From positions 620,001 through 684,000 of the forward strand of contig NZ_JAGHKO010000005.1 in the NCBI RefSeq assembly GCF_017742245.1: a stretch of 64,000 nt of DNA. The letters are read 5' to 3'. Both the position numbers and the translations under genes were made by a program. Positions 38,401 to 48,247 of the stretch are shown piece after piece (the first letter of the stretch is position 1; each line of letters begins with the position of its first letter). The notes beneath the pieces were generated by a model. That model saw only the letters and a program-made list of their open reading frames with translations, was not told the origin of the DNA and did not search any database. The DNA comes from Niastella soli. GTDB taxonomy: Bacteria > Bacteroidota > Bacteroidia > Chitinophagales > Chitinophagaceae.

Positions 38401-39284
38401 TTACTTTTGGGTACTCTCAGGCGATTCGTCTTTTTCCCAGTGCTGCGTTTTAGCTATCGCGAACAATTGATTATACAGGTTCTCAAGGCCGAATGTGCCT
38501 ATGGCGCCATAATCATCAATTTTCTTTACCTGTCCGTTGTTGTATTTTATTTCCAGTTTTACCGATTGGTCGTCTGTCCAGTCAACATCATAATCATTTT
38601 TAAGTGCGGTGAGTTTAATAGAATTGATCGTTTTTATAAGCTGTTTATATGTTGACTTGTCGATGGTTGATTTGAATTTTCCTGTTACTGTGTTATATCG
38701 AATGCCATTGAACGCGGCGCTTTTGTCGGGACTGATCGTTAGTTGAAAGACCGGACAGGTGCCATAACAGGAGGTGGTGGTGAAATTTATTTGTTCAATT
38801 TTTAAATGGTCAGGATGTGGGTTGTAATTTATTAAGCCGCTGGGCTGCCAGATAAGCGTGTCTGTTCGGGTGACGATCTTATTCTTACCATAGGGAAGGT
38901 CAGAGGTGGTAACAACCAGTAAAGGCTTTTTCCTGAGATAAAAAATGGTATCTACCTTATGTCTGTCTTCATTCAATGCACCCCGGTCAACTAATTGTGG
39001 GGAATAATCGCCTTTGCCTTTATCCAGTACGATCAGAAAGCTTTTCCCACTTACAATAAGGTCTGTAAGGCCGTTTTCGTCCAGGTCTATTTTGAAGAAG
39101 GTGTCTTTCTTATAGGCAGCGGAGTCATTTGCATAATGGAAGAAATAAATGGATTTCCAATTTTTTTTAACCGGGTGCGAAGGAATTGCTGCACGGCTTC
39201 TTTGGTTTGTAAGCTATCTATTCCATTGGCAATGGCGCCCATTGCAATTAGCAGGAAGGTGAATATGGTTAAGATTTTCTTCAT
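38401..39284 (-). pseudogene. DUF6438-type exported protein split at an A8 homopolymer
   Basis: ATG 39284 starts MKKILTIFTFLLIAMGAIANG, a signal peptide, and continues to RTRLKK. There an A8 run (T8 on the + strand, 39161-39168) shifts the frame and the product stops near 39087. Adding one A restores reading: NWKSIYFFHYANDSAAYKKD, then FKIDLDENGLTDLIVSG and on through NEDRHKVDTIFYL to the end at 38401. The C-terminal part carries a DUF6438-like domain (FTTTSCYGTCPVFQL). The intact protein would be about 294 aa. A sequencing error, a real mutation or slippage-based switching are all possible. Confidence 0.78.
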
Positions 39285-39411
39285 AAGGCAAGTGCAGCTG
39301 ATTTGTAAACTATAGAGTGCAAAATCAGGAAAAAGCATAAGAAAAGGGCGATTATTTTTTATTCATGGTTGTTTATATTAATGTTTAAATTGGCCGGGTA
39401 AATAATCGGTC

Positions 39412-40233
39412 ATGATCAGCAGAACAATCCCTTCCTCAGGTGAAACCATTCCGGTAATTGGGATGGGTACGTACAATACCTTCGATACAAGTGAAAATGC
39501 AGCAAAGGATTATTTAACATCAGTGTTGAACACTTTTTATCAGGGTGGTGGCCGGCTGCTCGACAGTTCGCCCATGTATGGCAATGCAGAACGGGTGGTA
39601 GGGGTGCTTACCAGTAAAGCGCCCTATGCGAATGAGTTGTTCTATGCCACAAAAGTATGGACAACAGGGAGAGAGAATGGCATCAGGCAAATGGAGGATT
39701 CCATTTCTTTAATGAAGCGAAAAACGATCGATCTGATGCAGGTGCATAACCTCTCTGATTGGAAAACTTATTTGCCTCTGTTGCGGGAATGGAAAGAGGC
39801 TGGAAAGATCAGGTATATCGGGATTACCCATTATACCGATTCCAGCCATGCCGAACTGGAAAAGGTGATGCGTGCAACGCCAGTCGATTTTGTTCAGTTT
39901 AATTATTCCATCCAGGAGCGCCGTGCGGAGGACCACTTACTAACCGTTGCTGCCGAATTGGGGGTGGCCACCCTGATCAACAGACCCTTTGGCCAGGGAC
40001 GTTTATTTTCGCAATTAAGCAGCCAGCCGTTGCCCGACTGGGCGGGCGATCTGAATATTAAAAGCTGGGGTGCCTTCCTGTTAAAATATATAATAGCGCA
40101 CCCGGCAGTAACCTGCGTTATTCCCGCCAGTTCCAATGCCAAACATGTGGCTGAGAACATGCAGGCAGGGGAGGGGCCATTGCCTGATGAAAAAATGAGA
40201 GCTAAGATGGTCGCATGTTTGCGCGGGTTATAA
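39412..40233 (+). CDS. Aldo/keto reductase
   Basis: A 273-aa TIM-barrel oxidoreductase. The catalytic tetrad is present: D51 (LLDSSPMY), Y56 (MYGNAE), K81 (FYATKVW) and H112 (DLMQVHN). The NADPH-binding segments near the C-terminus are less typical (CVIPASSNAKHVAENM). No Tat or other signal is seen at the N-terminus, so a cytoplasmic enzyme is expected. It stands alone in the + direction, divergent from the split DUF6438 gene. Confidence 0.92.
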   Translation: MISRTIPSSGETIPVIGMGTYNTFDTSENAAKDYLTSVLNTFYQGGGRLLDSSPMYGNAERVVGVLTSKAPYANELFYATKVWTTGRENGIRQMEDSISLMKRKTIDLMQVHNLSDWKTYLPLLREWKEAGKIRYIGITHYTDSSHAELEKVMRATPVDFVQFNYSIQERRAEDHLLTVAAELGVATLINRPFGQGRLFSQLSSQPLPDWAGDLNIKSWGAFLLKYIIAHPAVTCVIPASSNAKHVAENMQAGEGPLPDEKMRAKMVACLRGL

Positions 40234-40362
40234 CACAAACCCGGCTCCATACCGAAGGAGCTGCCCGGAAGAATGATCCAGGCATTAGGACAGGGGGCTA
40301 AATATTGAAAATCACCTTACATTTGTAAAAATTGATACGCCGTACCTTAAACCCCTGCCATA

Positions 40363-40842
40363 ATGAAAACGTTCAAAAAGGTAATTCTGATAATTGTGAT
40401 CCTTGCTTTATCATCTTTTATGTTATTTTCCGCTGGAAAAAAGTATTTTATTGAAGCAAGTGTTGATCTTAAAAAAGTTCATAAAGTAACCGCACATATA
40501 ACATCGTCCTACCAGACAAAAAGAAGCATCGGTGGAAGAGGCCGCAAAGTTGGTGCGTTTGTTTTTACCATAAGTAAATACAATTATAGATTTGGAGCTT
40601 CCCCGTCACCCCGGTATCTTGAAAAGGTGGTTAATAACTTACAAACTGGCGACACCGTTACTGTTTATTATGACCCCGAATATGAAGGTCAAATCAACTA
40701 TAACATATATCAAATTGAAAAATCCGGACGGGTGATTTTTGCTTACAACACTTATAAGAGTAATAACATATTGACGGCGATCTTACTTGTCCTGGGTGCA
40801 TGTTTTCTTTTAGCGTTAATTGTAGGGGTTGTTAAGTCATGA
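40363..40842 (+). CDS. DUF3592-type membrane protein
   Basis: A 159-aa protein with one N-terminal membrane helix (VILIIVILALSSFMLFSAGK) and one near the C-terminus (ILTAILLVLGACFLLALIVG). The region between (KVTAHITSSYQTKRS ... LQTGDTVTVYYDPEYEGQI) matches the DUF3592 pattern, including the TVYYDPE motif. The function is unknown. A -7-like TACATTTG lies at 40318-40325, but no good -33 element is placed before it. Confidence 0.75.
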   Translation: MKTFKKVILIIVILALSSFMLFSAGKKYFIEASVDLKKVHKVTAHITSSYQTKRSIGGRGRKVGAFVFTISKYNYRFGASPSPRYLEKVVNNLQTGDTVTVYYDPEYEGQINYNIYQIEKSGRVIFAYNTYKSNNILTAILLVLGACFLLALIVGVVKS

Positions 40843-40920
40843 TAATTCCCTGATCATATACCGGACAGTACAGGCTGGTTTGTCAATGGAGTGAAGTAAT
40901 TTCACTTCAATATTTGCCAT

Positions 40921-43836
40921 ATGAACGTTTCTTTCAGAATGTTCCTGTATTGTCTTCTTTTGTTGCCCGGAATTGCCCAGGCACAGCAATTTTCATTTAC
41001 CGATAAGGATAAAGGATTACAGATCGTGTACAGTTTGGCCGGGCCGAAGCTGGACTCAATAGCCGCTCATTTGCTGGCCAATGATGTCAAATTGGTAACT
41101 GGCAACCTGCCCCCGGTGATCACAGACCTGGCCAATGCAAAAGGGAATGTGATTGTAATTGGGAATATTTCCTCTCCGCTAATACAGCGATTTGTTGGCA
41201 GCCATACTGTCCTGGATGATCTGCATGGAAAGTGGGAGTGTTACGGAAAAATGGTAATTGATCATCCCGGTGGCAATATCTCAAAAGTACTGGTAGTTGC
41301 CGGCAGTGATACCCGCGGTACTGCCTTTGGTGTTTTTTCCCTTTCTGAATTATTAGGCGTATCACCCTGGTACTGGTGGGCCGATGTGCCCGTGACGCAG
41401 AAAAAGAAAGTAGCGCTTGAATTATCTCCTGAGATCTCCAGGCCGCCCACTGTAAAATACCGCGGCATCTTTATAAATGATGAAGACTGGGGCCTGCAAC
41501 CCTGGGCCGCCAAAACATTTGAACCCGAAACCGGCGACATAGGCCCAAAGACCTATGCCAAAGTATTTGAATTGTTGCTTCGGTTAAAAGCCAACCTTAT
41601 CTGGCCGGCGATGCACCCCAGCACCAAGGCCTTCTTCAGTTATCCGGGAAATAAAACAGTAGCGGAGGATTATGGTATTGTAATTGGTTCCTCCCATGCC
41701 GAACCTATGCTGCGTAACAATGTAGGCGAATGGGATGAAAAAACAATGGGCCCCTTTAATTATCTCACCAATAAAGAAAAGGTCTACCAGTATTGGGAGA
41801 GCCGGGTAAAAGAATCAACAAACATTGATGCCATATACACCATGGGTATGCGTGGCGTGCACGACAGCGGGATGGAAGGCGTTAAGAATTCCAAAGAAGC
41901 CGTACCACTACTGGAGCAGATCATAAAAGACCAGCGTGATCTGCTGGAGAAATACCGGGGAAAACCAGCTGACTCTATACCCCAGGTATTTACTGCCTAT
42001 AAAGAAGTGCTGGATATTTATGACAGCGGTTTGAAAATTCCTGATGATATAACCCTGGTATGGCCCGATGATAATTATGGGTACATTCAGCGCCTGAGTA
42101 ATAAGGAAGAACAAAAGCGCTCCGGCGGTTCTGGTGTTTATTACCATGCTTCTTATTGGGGCCGGCCGCATGATTATCTCTGGCTGCCTTCTACTCATCC
42201 GGGTTTGATGTATGAAGAAATGGATAAGGCCAGGCAGGAAGGTGCTACCCAATTGTGGGTGTTGAATGTAGGTGATATAAAACCACTTGAATATAATATA
42301 GAGATTTTTTTTAAAATGGCTTATGATCCGGAGCCAGTGATCTCTTTGATGTTGGACGACTGGCACAAATACTGGCAGGTAAGGAATTCGTTCGGTGCTG
42401 AAAAGATCTTACAGCAATATTATCAACTGGCATTTGAACGAAGACCAGAATTCATGGGCTGGAGTCGTACGGAACCAACTACACAAACCACTACCACGCA
42501 GTACAATCATTTCTTTTATGGTGATGAAGCGCAACAGCGGCTTGACAAATATGACTCTTTGGTAAAACAGGTGAAAGCTGGTTGGTTGAAAGCGGGTGCC
42601 AATGAAAATGCGGCTTATTATCAAATGGTATATTACCCGGTGGTGTGCGCTGCCTGGATGAATAAGAAATTCCTTTACCGCGATAAAGCCCTTTATTACG
42701 CCAAACAGAACCGGTTAAGTGCTTTTGATTATGCTGCACAATCAAAAGCTGCCTATGACAGCATTATAAAGGAAACGGAATATTATAACCACGTGTTGTC
42801 AGGTGGCAAATGGAAAAATATGATGTCCATGAAACCGCGTAACCTGCCCGTTTACCAGGAACTGGAAATACCCACGTTGTCAATTGACAGATCAGCCGGC
42901 TGGAGTATTGTCCCCGAGGGATTCGTTACTAAAGATTCCTCCCTGATACCAGGTAATGAGACCCTATTGCCTGCTTTTGATAATATAAACAGACAGCGGT
43001 ATTTTATTGATGTTTTTTTGAACGACAACAAACCTGTTGATTGGAAAGCCACTGTCTCTGATAACTGGATCAGGCTTTCCAAAAAAAGCGGATCGCTGAG
43101 CGGGGAATGGGGAAAGAACCAGGTGCGTATTTGGGTAGACGTTGACTGGAATAAAGTGGGGATGAAAAAGGAATTGACCGGCAAGGTCCTATTTACTGGA
43201 GGAGGTAAACAGATGGAGGTGAATATACGGTGCCATCAACCGTTTAACAGGGACCATTTTACCTGGGGGCAGTATGCCGAGAATAACGGTTTTGTGTGTA
43301 TCCATCCGATGAATCTACAAACCTTTCATAAAGGGGCTGCTTATCAGTGGGCGCCAAGGTTTGACCTTGGCTATACAGGTGGCGTCCTGGAAGTAGTTCA
43401 CTCACCTGAGCGGGACCCCTATTATTCATTAAATACGGATAGCATAAAAAAGAATAGCGGATGGCTTGCCTATAGTTTTGATACCTATACGGCCGCAACG
43501 CCAACAATCACAGTTTATACAATACCCACCCAGCCGCTCAATAATAAGTTCAGTATGCGGTATGGCGTATCCGTCGATGATGGACCGGTTAAGGTCGTTG
43601 ATTTTAAAACAGTGGGGAGAAGTGAAGAATGGAAGGAGAATGTTTTGCGAAACCGGGCTGAACGTACCATTCAGTTGCCGCATTTGAATAAAGGCCGACA
43701 TTCGCTTAAAATATATGCGATTGATCCGGGTGTTATCCTGGATGAAATACGCATCGATCTGGGCGGTTTGAAAAAGGCATACAGTACCATTCCTCCAACT
43801 ACAGACCCGAGGCTGGATTGGCGCCATCGAAAATGA
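40921..43836 (+). CDS. Glycoside hydrolase family 115 (alpha-1,2-glucuronidase type)
   Basis: The 971-aa protein has a signal peptide (MNVSFRMFLYCLLLLPGIAQAQ). An N-terminal domain contains VAGSDTRGTAFGVFSLSELLG and SPWYWWADVPV. The central TIM barrel follows: RGIFINDEDWGLQPWA, LRLKANLIWPAMHPSTKAF, MRGVHDSGME, LVWPDDNYGYIQRL, with a helical insertion (~485-680) and a C-terminal domain to ~970. GH115 enzymes remove 4-O-methylglucuronic acid side chains from xylan. It is probably periplasmic. The GH28 gene begins 13 bases later, so the two form an operon for plant-polysaccharide use. Confidence 0.95.
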   Translation: MNVSFRMFLYCLLLLPGIAQAQQFSFTDKDKGLQIVYSLAGPKLDSIAAHLLANDVKLVTGNLPPVITDLANAKGNVIVIGNISSPLIQRFVGSHTVLDDLHGKWECYGKMVIDHPGGNISKVLVVAGSDTRGTAFGVFSLSELLGVSPWYWWADVPVTQKKKVALELSPEISRPPTVKYRGIFINDEDWGLQPWAAKTFEPETGDIGPKTYAKVFELLLRLKANLIWPAMHPSTKAFFSYPGNKTVAEDYGIVIGSSHAEPMLRNNVGEWDEKTMGPFNYLTNKEKVYQYWESRVKESTNIDAIYTMGMRGVHDSGMEGVKNSKEAVPLLEQIIKDQRDLLEKYRGKPADSIPQVFTAYKEVLDIYDSGLKIPDDITLVWPDDNYGYIQRLSNKEEQKRSGGSGVYYHASYWGRPHDYLWLPSTHPGLMYEEMDKARQEGATQLWVLNVGDIKPLEYNIEIFFKMAYDPEPVISLMLDDWHKYWQVRNSFGAEKILQQYYQLAFERRPEFMGWSRTEPTTQTTTTQYNHFFYGDEAQQRLDKYDSLVKQVKAGWLKAGANENAAYYQMVYYPVVCAAWMNKKFLYRDKALYYAKQNRLSAFDYAAQSKAAYDSIIKETEYYNHVLSGGKWKNMMSMKPRNLPVYQELEIPTLSIDRSAGWSIVPEGFVTKDSSLIPGNETLLPAFDNINRQRYFIDVFLNDNKPVDWKATVSDNWIRLSKKSGSLSGEWGKNQVRIWVDVDWNKVGMKKELTGKVLFTGGGKQMEVNIRCHQPFNRDHFTWGQYAENNGFVCIHPMNLQTFHKGAAYQWAPRFDLGYTGGVLEVVHSPERDPYYSLNTDSIKKNSGWLAYSFDTYTAATPTITVYTIPTQPLNNKFSMRYGVSVDDGPVKVVDFKTVGRSEEWKENVLRNRAERTIQLPHLNKGRHSLKIYAIDPGVILDEIRIDLGGLKKAYSTIPPTTDPRLDWRHRK

Positions 43837-43849
43837 AAAAATATATAGC

Positions 43850-45217
43850 ATGAAGAGATTACGATTTGCCAGTTTGTTACTTATTTGTTCCGCTTTCCTT
43901 TCCTTCGATAAAGGGAATGGGGGAGTGCCGGTGAATGAAATAAAAGTAAAAGCCCCCTTTGGCACCGTGAGCATTAAAGTGCCGGATTTCAGTAAATGTA
44001 TCCGCATCGATATCAAAGAAATGGGTGCGGTCCCCGGCGATAAAGAAAGAACGTCGCAGGCTATTGCTGCTGCTATTGACAAAGCCAGTGCAGCCGGTGG
44101 GGGCGTAGTGGTGATCCCCGAAGGCGAATGGTTGACTAAAACGATCCATTTTAAGAGCAATGTTAATCTGCATCTCAATAAAGGGGCGGTGTTGTTGTTC
44201 TCGGAAGATCCGGCAGATTACCTGCCGGCAGTGTATTCCTCCTGGGAAGGGATGGAATGTTATAATTATTCACCCCTCATTTATGCCTGGCAATGTAAGA
44301 ACATCGCCATTACCGGCGAAGGAGAACTGAAAGCAAAGATGGAGGTGTGGGAGAAATGGTTTGCCCGCCCTCAGCCTCATATGGAAAGTCTCAAACGCCT
44401 GTATAACCTGGCCTGGAACCGTACGCCGGTTGAACAAAGACAAATGGTGAACGATACGGCGCACCTGCGGCCACAGTTTATCCAGTTCAACAGAAGTGAG
44501 AACATTTTGTTGGAAGGGGTTACCATTACCAACAGTCCTTTCTGGACCATTCATTTGTATTTAGCTAAAAACGTTGTTATCAGAAAGGTGAATGTATACG
44601 CCCATGGGCACAACAATGATGGGGTAGACCCGGAGATGAGCCAGAATGTGCTGATCGAAAACTGTACATTCGATCAGGGGGATGATGCCATCGCTATAAA
44701 ATCGGGCCGTAACCCCGAAGGCTGGGTGCTGAAAACGCCTTCCAAAAATATTGTGATCCGCAACCTCACGGTAAAGAACGGACATCAGCTGGTGGCCGTT
44801 GGCAGTGAGCTCTCGGGCGGTATTGAAAATGTGTTTATCGATAGCTGCAAGGTTGTAGAAGGCGCCAAACTAAACCACCTGTTGTTTATTAAGACCAATG
44901 AGCGCATGGGCGGTTTCGTGAATAATATCTATGCCACCAATATTACCTCTGGTAAAATTGATCTGGGGGTGTTAGGCATTGAAACAGATGTGTTATACCA
45001 ATGGCGTACGCTGGTACCTACTTACGAAAAAAGACTGACCCCCATAAAGAACATCTTCCTGGAAAACATCCATTCCGGCGACGTGAAATTTGAAACAAGG
45101 ATCCTGGGACAAAAAGAGTTGCCCATTCAAAATATTTCATTGAAGAAGATCACTACCGGAACGATACAGGAGAAAAAGCATATCCATGAAAATGTGAAGG
45201 GGTTTTCGGAGCAGTAG
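43850..45217 (+). CDS. Glycoside hydrolase family 28 (polygalacturonase-like)
   Basis: A 455-aa exported parallel beta-helix enzyme; the N-terminus MKRLRFASLLLICSAFLSF is a signal peptide. The family active-site motifs are present: NNDGVDPE (N-x-D), QGDDAIAIKSG (DD), GHQLVAVGSE (in place of GHG) and IKTN (RIK-like). The aspartates of NxD and DD are the catalytic acids in GH28. The substrate is likely a pectic or related uronic-acid-containing glycan. With the upstream GH115 it points to acid-decorated plant polysaccharides. Confidence 0.92.
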   Translation: MKRLRFASLLLICSAFLSFDKGNGGVPVNEIKVKAPFGTVSIKVPDFSKCIRIDIKEMGAVPGDKERTSQAIAAAIDKASAAGGGVVVIPEGEWLTKTIHFKSNVNLHLNKGAVLLFSEDPADYLPAVYSSWEGMECYNYSPLIYAWQCKNIAITGEGELKAKMEVWEKWFARPQPHMESLKRLYNLAWNRTPVEQRQMVNDTAHLRPQFIQFNRSENILLEGVTITNSPFWTIHLYLAKNVVIRKVNVYAHGHNNDGVDPEMSQNVLIENCTFDQGDDAIAIKSGRNPEGWVLKTPSKNIVIRNLTVKNGHQLVAVGSELSGGIENVFIDSCKVVEGAKLNHLLFIKTNERMGGFVNNIYATNITSGKIDLGVLGIETDVLYQWRTLVPTYEKRLTPIKNIFLENIHSGDVKFETRILGQKELPIQNISLKKITTGTIQEKKHIHENVKGFSEQ

Positions 45218-45224
45218 CATGCAC

Positions 45225-45238
45225 TCCGATGCATCGGA
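45225..45238. repeat. Short palindrome TCCGATGCATCGGA
   Basis: A perfect 14-bp palindrome just after the GH28 stop codon. It is the core of the 20-bp palindrome found at 26763 and 34479. No T run follows, so terminator function is doubtful. Confidence 0.5.
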
Positions 45239-45269
45239 ACGCCATTGGGGGCAATAGGGAATGCGCACA

Positions 45270-45478
45270 TCAATGTGCCTGGTTAAAGATCTTGTTTAAG
45301 ACACCCGCAAGCCGAATGCCAGCCTGTTCAATCCGTTTCTGCACAACGGGAATATGCGATTGGTAATAGCTGTCGTTTAGCTGGAGGGTTTTCATGGTAT
45401 CAATTTCCGCATAGATCCCTGAGCTGATTGAATAGCTTTCCCAGATCCATTTCAAGGTTACAAAAGTTTACAATAGTA
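45270..45478 (-). pseudogene. C-terminal remnant of an S1/P1-type nuclease
   Basis: The minus-strand frame ending at 45270 encodes LKWIWESYSISSGIYAEID, then LNDSYYQSHIPVVQKRIEQA and GIRLAGVLNKIFN. This resembles the C-terminus of S1/P1 nucleases (YY...P.VEKRLAQAGVRLA..LN.IF). The rest of the ~260-residue enzyme, including the zinc-binding Trp1 and His ligands, is absent upstream, where a terminator and the next gene follow. So it is a short gene relic. The family assignment rests on motif recall and needs a database search. Confidence 0.5.
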
Positions 45479-45565
45479 CGTGTAGGTGTTTTCCCCGTAT
45501 TTTCCTGATCTATTTGCGTAGTGAGTACATCTGTGCTTGCTGGTAACATGTATCTGATAAGGCAA

Positions 45566-45597
45566 TAAAAAAGGGCCTCTTGCGAAGCCCTTTTTTT
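45566..45597 (-). terminator. Terminator after the GH64 gene
   Basis: AAGGGC and GCCCTT pair around CTCTTGCGAA, with A and T runs on either side. It lies 19 bases beyond the stop codon of the minus-strand GH64 gene and could also act on the opposite strand. Confidence 0.7.
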
Positions 45598-45615
45598 AAT
45601 GCCTACTTGCAATTT

Positions 45616-47814
45616 TTATTGCTTGACGATCTTTACGGTTTTAATGCTGTTATCAGTACGCGTTAGTTTAATAAGATATACTCCTGTATTCAATGACTGG
45701 ATATTGATGGTATTACCAGGCTTTGTTACTTTTTTTACTTCCTTGCCATTCAGGTCAAATATTGTCAGCGTTTGCACTTTTTCAGATCCTTTCAGGTACA
45801 ACAGGTTGCTTACCGGATTGGGCGATATGGTCAATGCACTGTTTTCCGCTACTGTCAGTTGTTGCTGCATGGACTGGGTAGCCATTCTTGCCGATAAATT
45901 ATCAGTGATGGTCAGGTAATTTATATTGAACCCGCCGGTTGCGGTAGCAATACCGATAGCGTAGGTGCCTGCCGGTAAAGTAACGTTATGTGCCACGTTC
46001 GTCCAGTTTTGCCAGCCACCAGTATTAGGGATGGTCACAGAGCCTAATTGTGTAGCGCCGGCATCTTTTTCCAGTCGAAGGGTGGTGCCGGTGTTGGGAC
46101 TGGCCACGCGATAAATAACGCGATAAGTGCCTGCAACAGGGATGGTCACATTATACGACATCCAGTCACCAGCTTCTATATAACCAACATTCAATCCGCC
46201 CCCGGCATCTGTGGTGGCTTCTGTTTGTATGCCGGCCATATAAGTATAATCTTCCGCCTGTATCACTGTTGAGAAAGAAGAAGAGTTAGATTCCACTTTC
46301 AATGATGATGTGAGGTCATTAAAGCTGTCGTCAACCAGACAGGCATCGTCACTGGTTTTAACAATGGCAGTGCCACCAAAATTGTCGTTCTGGTATAAAG
46401 TGACTTTATAACCGCTGTTCACTTTGATCGAAGATATATCATCATTCAAGATACCCAGTGCATTCAGCTGGCTCAGGGTGTACGTGCCTGTATTGAGGCC
46501 AACGGCACTGCCACCATAGTTACAGTCTTTATAAACGGTTGCCACGCCACTGGTTGTTAAACCGGCATAACCGCCAACGGTAATGGTAGCCCGGGCAGGC
46601 GAAGGTGCATTGATAGTGGATGATTTTTCAAACACATCATCGTAACAAAATGAATAGGTAAGGCTGTTTAAGCTGATGTCGGGCTGATGCCAGAACTTAC
46701 AATACCAGTTATACGGTGAGGTTACATAGTATTTCGACTCGGTGGAAAAATCCTGCGTGGCTCCAGTAGCCAGTGTAAGGTCTATGGCATGTCGGTTGAT
46801 CGCTGCGCAAACCTGGGCCTGAACCACCTTATCCCATTGTCCGCCGCTGGCCATTACACCGCTGCCTTCCATAACTTCTGTATTGGTTGGTTTGTTTGAA
46901 ATTACACCAACCGCCCCATCGGAGGTCCGGGTGAAAGTAAATACATTGCCCGATACGCGACCGCTCCACGTACCTGCATCACCGGCATTAAAGATCAGGT
47001 TCCCGCTGGTATATTTTGACCAAATGGCATCTATGTAAGCGCCAAAGTAGTTGGCCTGTGCGCCACCGCTTTGGAAGGCGCTTGTTTTAGAAGGGAATTT
47101 AATAATGCCATTGGTAGCATCATAGCAGCCGGCAAAAGCGGCGGGCGCCTGTGATTGCCATTGCGACAATATTTGCGCATGTGTTTTAAGTTCGCCCACT
47201 TTTTTATAAAAATTATTATTGCCCCACACTTCAAGACCCATTGGGTATTGGTACGAGTCAACCCGGGTGGTGTTGGCCCATAAACCATTGGCCGCATTGG
47301 TAAGCTCAATCATTTCATATCGGATGCCCTGGTTGGGGTCGGTAGGATTGGCCAGGTTGGGCGCGGCATAACCGCTTGGCGCACCTGAAGCACCGAAGAA
47401 ATACAGGTATAACTGTGAATTAAAAGAGATCAATATTCTGCAGCCGGCAATGCCGGGGATATTGATGGTCTTATTAGGTATTTCGCTCAATTTGGCAAAA
47501 CAGTTGGCATAACGACCGTTGTTGCCTGGTCCCTGGTTGCCGCCGATCACCGGGCCGGCTACTGTATTGTCAGATACGCTCATCAGTCGTACGGTGCCAG
47601 TTTTGGTATCGAGCCATACATGATTGTCGTTAATGATGCCTACAACAGCCACATATACATTGGCGTCGGTAAAGGAACTGTTGTTGTAGAGGGTAAATGG
47701 TACGGTGGACTGGCTCCGGGTGTTGTTTACAAACAAAAAGGAAAGTAGTAGTAGTAATGCAGTCCGGCGGCTATTGGTAATAGCACGCAAGGAAAAAGGC
47801 CTTCTAGTTTTCAT
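45616..47814 (-). CDS. GH64-type beta-1,3-glucanase with beta/gamma-crystallin, CBM6 and T9SS type A domains
   Basis: A 732-aa secreted enzyme. The signal peptide ends near residue 35 (LLLLLSFLFVNNTRSQ). Residues ~36-400 are a GH64-like domain (VPFTLYNNSSFTDANVYVAV, RILISFNSQLYLYFFG, IRYEMIELTNAANGLWANTT, VDSYQYPMGLEVWG, YCKFWHQPDI). A beta/gamma-crystallin domain follows at ~420-505 (VYKDCNYGGSAVGL), then CBM6 at ~515-640 (IQAEDYTYMAGIQTE, YIEAGDWMSYNV) and a type A sorting domain at ~655-732 (LTISPNPVSNLLYLKG ... LNTGVYLIKL). GH64 enzymes release laminaripentaose from beta-1,3-glucans such as laminarin and fungal wall glucan. The product is expected at the cell surface or outside. Confidence 0.9.
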   Translation of the reverse strand: MKTRRPFSLRAITNSRRTALLLLLSFLFVNNTRSQSTVPFTLYNNSSFTDANVYVAVVGIINDNHVWLDTKTGTVRLMSVSDNTVAGPVIGGNQGPGNNGRYANCFAKLSEIPNKTINIPGIAGCRILISFNSQLYLYFFGASGAPSGYAAPNLANPTDPNQGIRYEMIELTNAANGLWANTTRVDSYQYPMGLEVWGNNNFYKKVGELKTHAQILSQWQSQAPAAFAGCYDATNGIIKFPSKTSAFQSGGAQANYFGAYIDAIWSKYTSGNLIFNAGDAGTWSGRVSGNVFTFTRTSDGAVGVISNKPTNTEVMEGSGVMASGGQWDKVVQAQVCAAINRHAIDLTLATGATQDFSTESKYYVTSPYNWYCKFWHQPDISLNSLTYSFCYDDVFEKSSTINAPSPARATITVGGYAGLTTSGVATVYKDCNYGGSAVGLNTGTYTLSQLNALGILNDDISSIKVNSGYKVTLYQNDNFGGTAIVKTSDDACLVDDSFNDLTSSLKVESNSSSFSTVIQAEDYTYMAGIQTEATTDAGGGLNVGYIEAGDWMSYNVTIPVAGTYRVIYRVASPNTGTTLRLEKDAGATQLGSVTIPNTGGWQNWTNVAHNVTLPAGTYAIGIATATGGFNINYLTITDNLSARMATQSMQQQLTVAENSALTISPNPVSNLLYLKGSEKVQTLTIFDLNGKEVKKVTKPGNTINIQSLNTGVYLIKLTRTDNSIKTVKIVKQ

Positions 47815-48247
47815 TAGATTTAAAATGGTTTGTTAACGGATATTTGGTGCTAATTTACCGTTATTAACCGCTGCAAGTTTTCTTGTGGAAAAGTAAGCGT
47901 GGCTGAATAGCTAACGCAGGCATATAGATGACATTGGATATGTAGGTAACGGTAATATGTATTGCTAAAGGTGTTTTGGCGAGGGGCCGGGGAAATTGAA
48001 TTGAAATTAAAAATGGAAATGCGAAGCTGTCCTCGTTGCAGTACATAATTGCTCTCTGGTGGTGGATAAATTCAATGTGATCAATTTAAATTATATTTAT
48101 TTAATTCGTAATTTAGAGTGGTAATACATACGTCTCAAAAGCTTCTGGTCCAACATTCATTTCTGTTTTTAGTAGCAATCTGTTAGATACTTAAATTTTG
48201 TTTTTTTGATTGTGCAAACAATCATGAATTGTCTTAAAATATAACAT
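47815..48247. other. 433-bp AT-rich gap with no gene recognised
   Basis: It contains the likely promoter region of the minus-strand GH64 gene (47820-47880) and an AT-rich lead to the small gene at 48248. No repeat, RNA gene or terminator is apparent. Confidence 0.5.
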
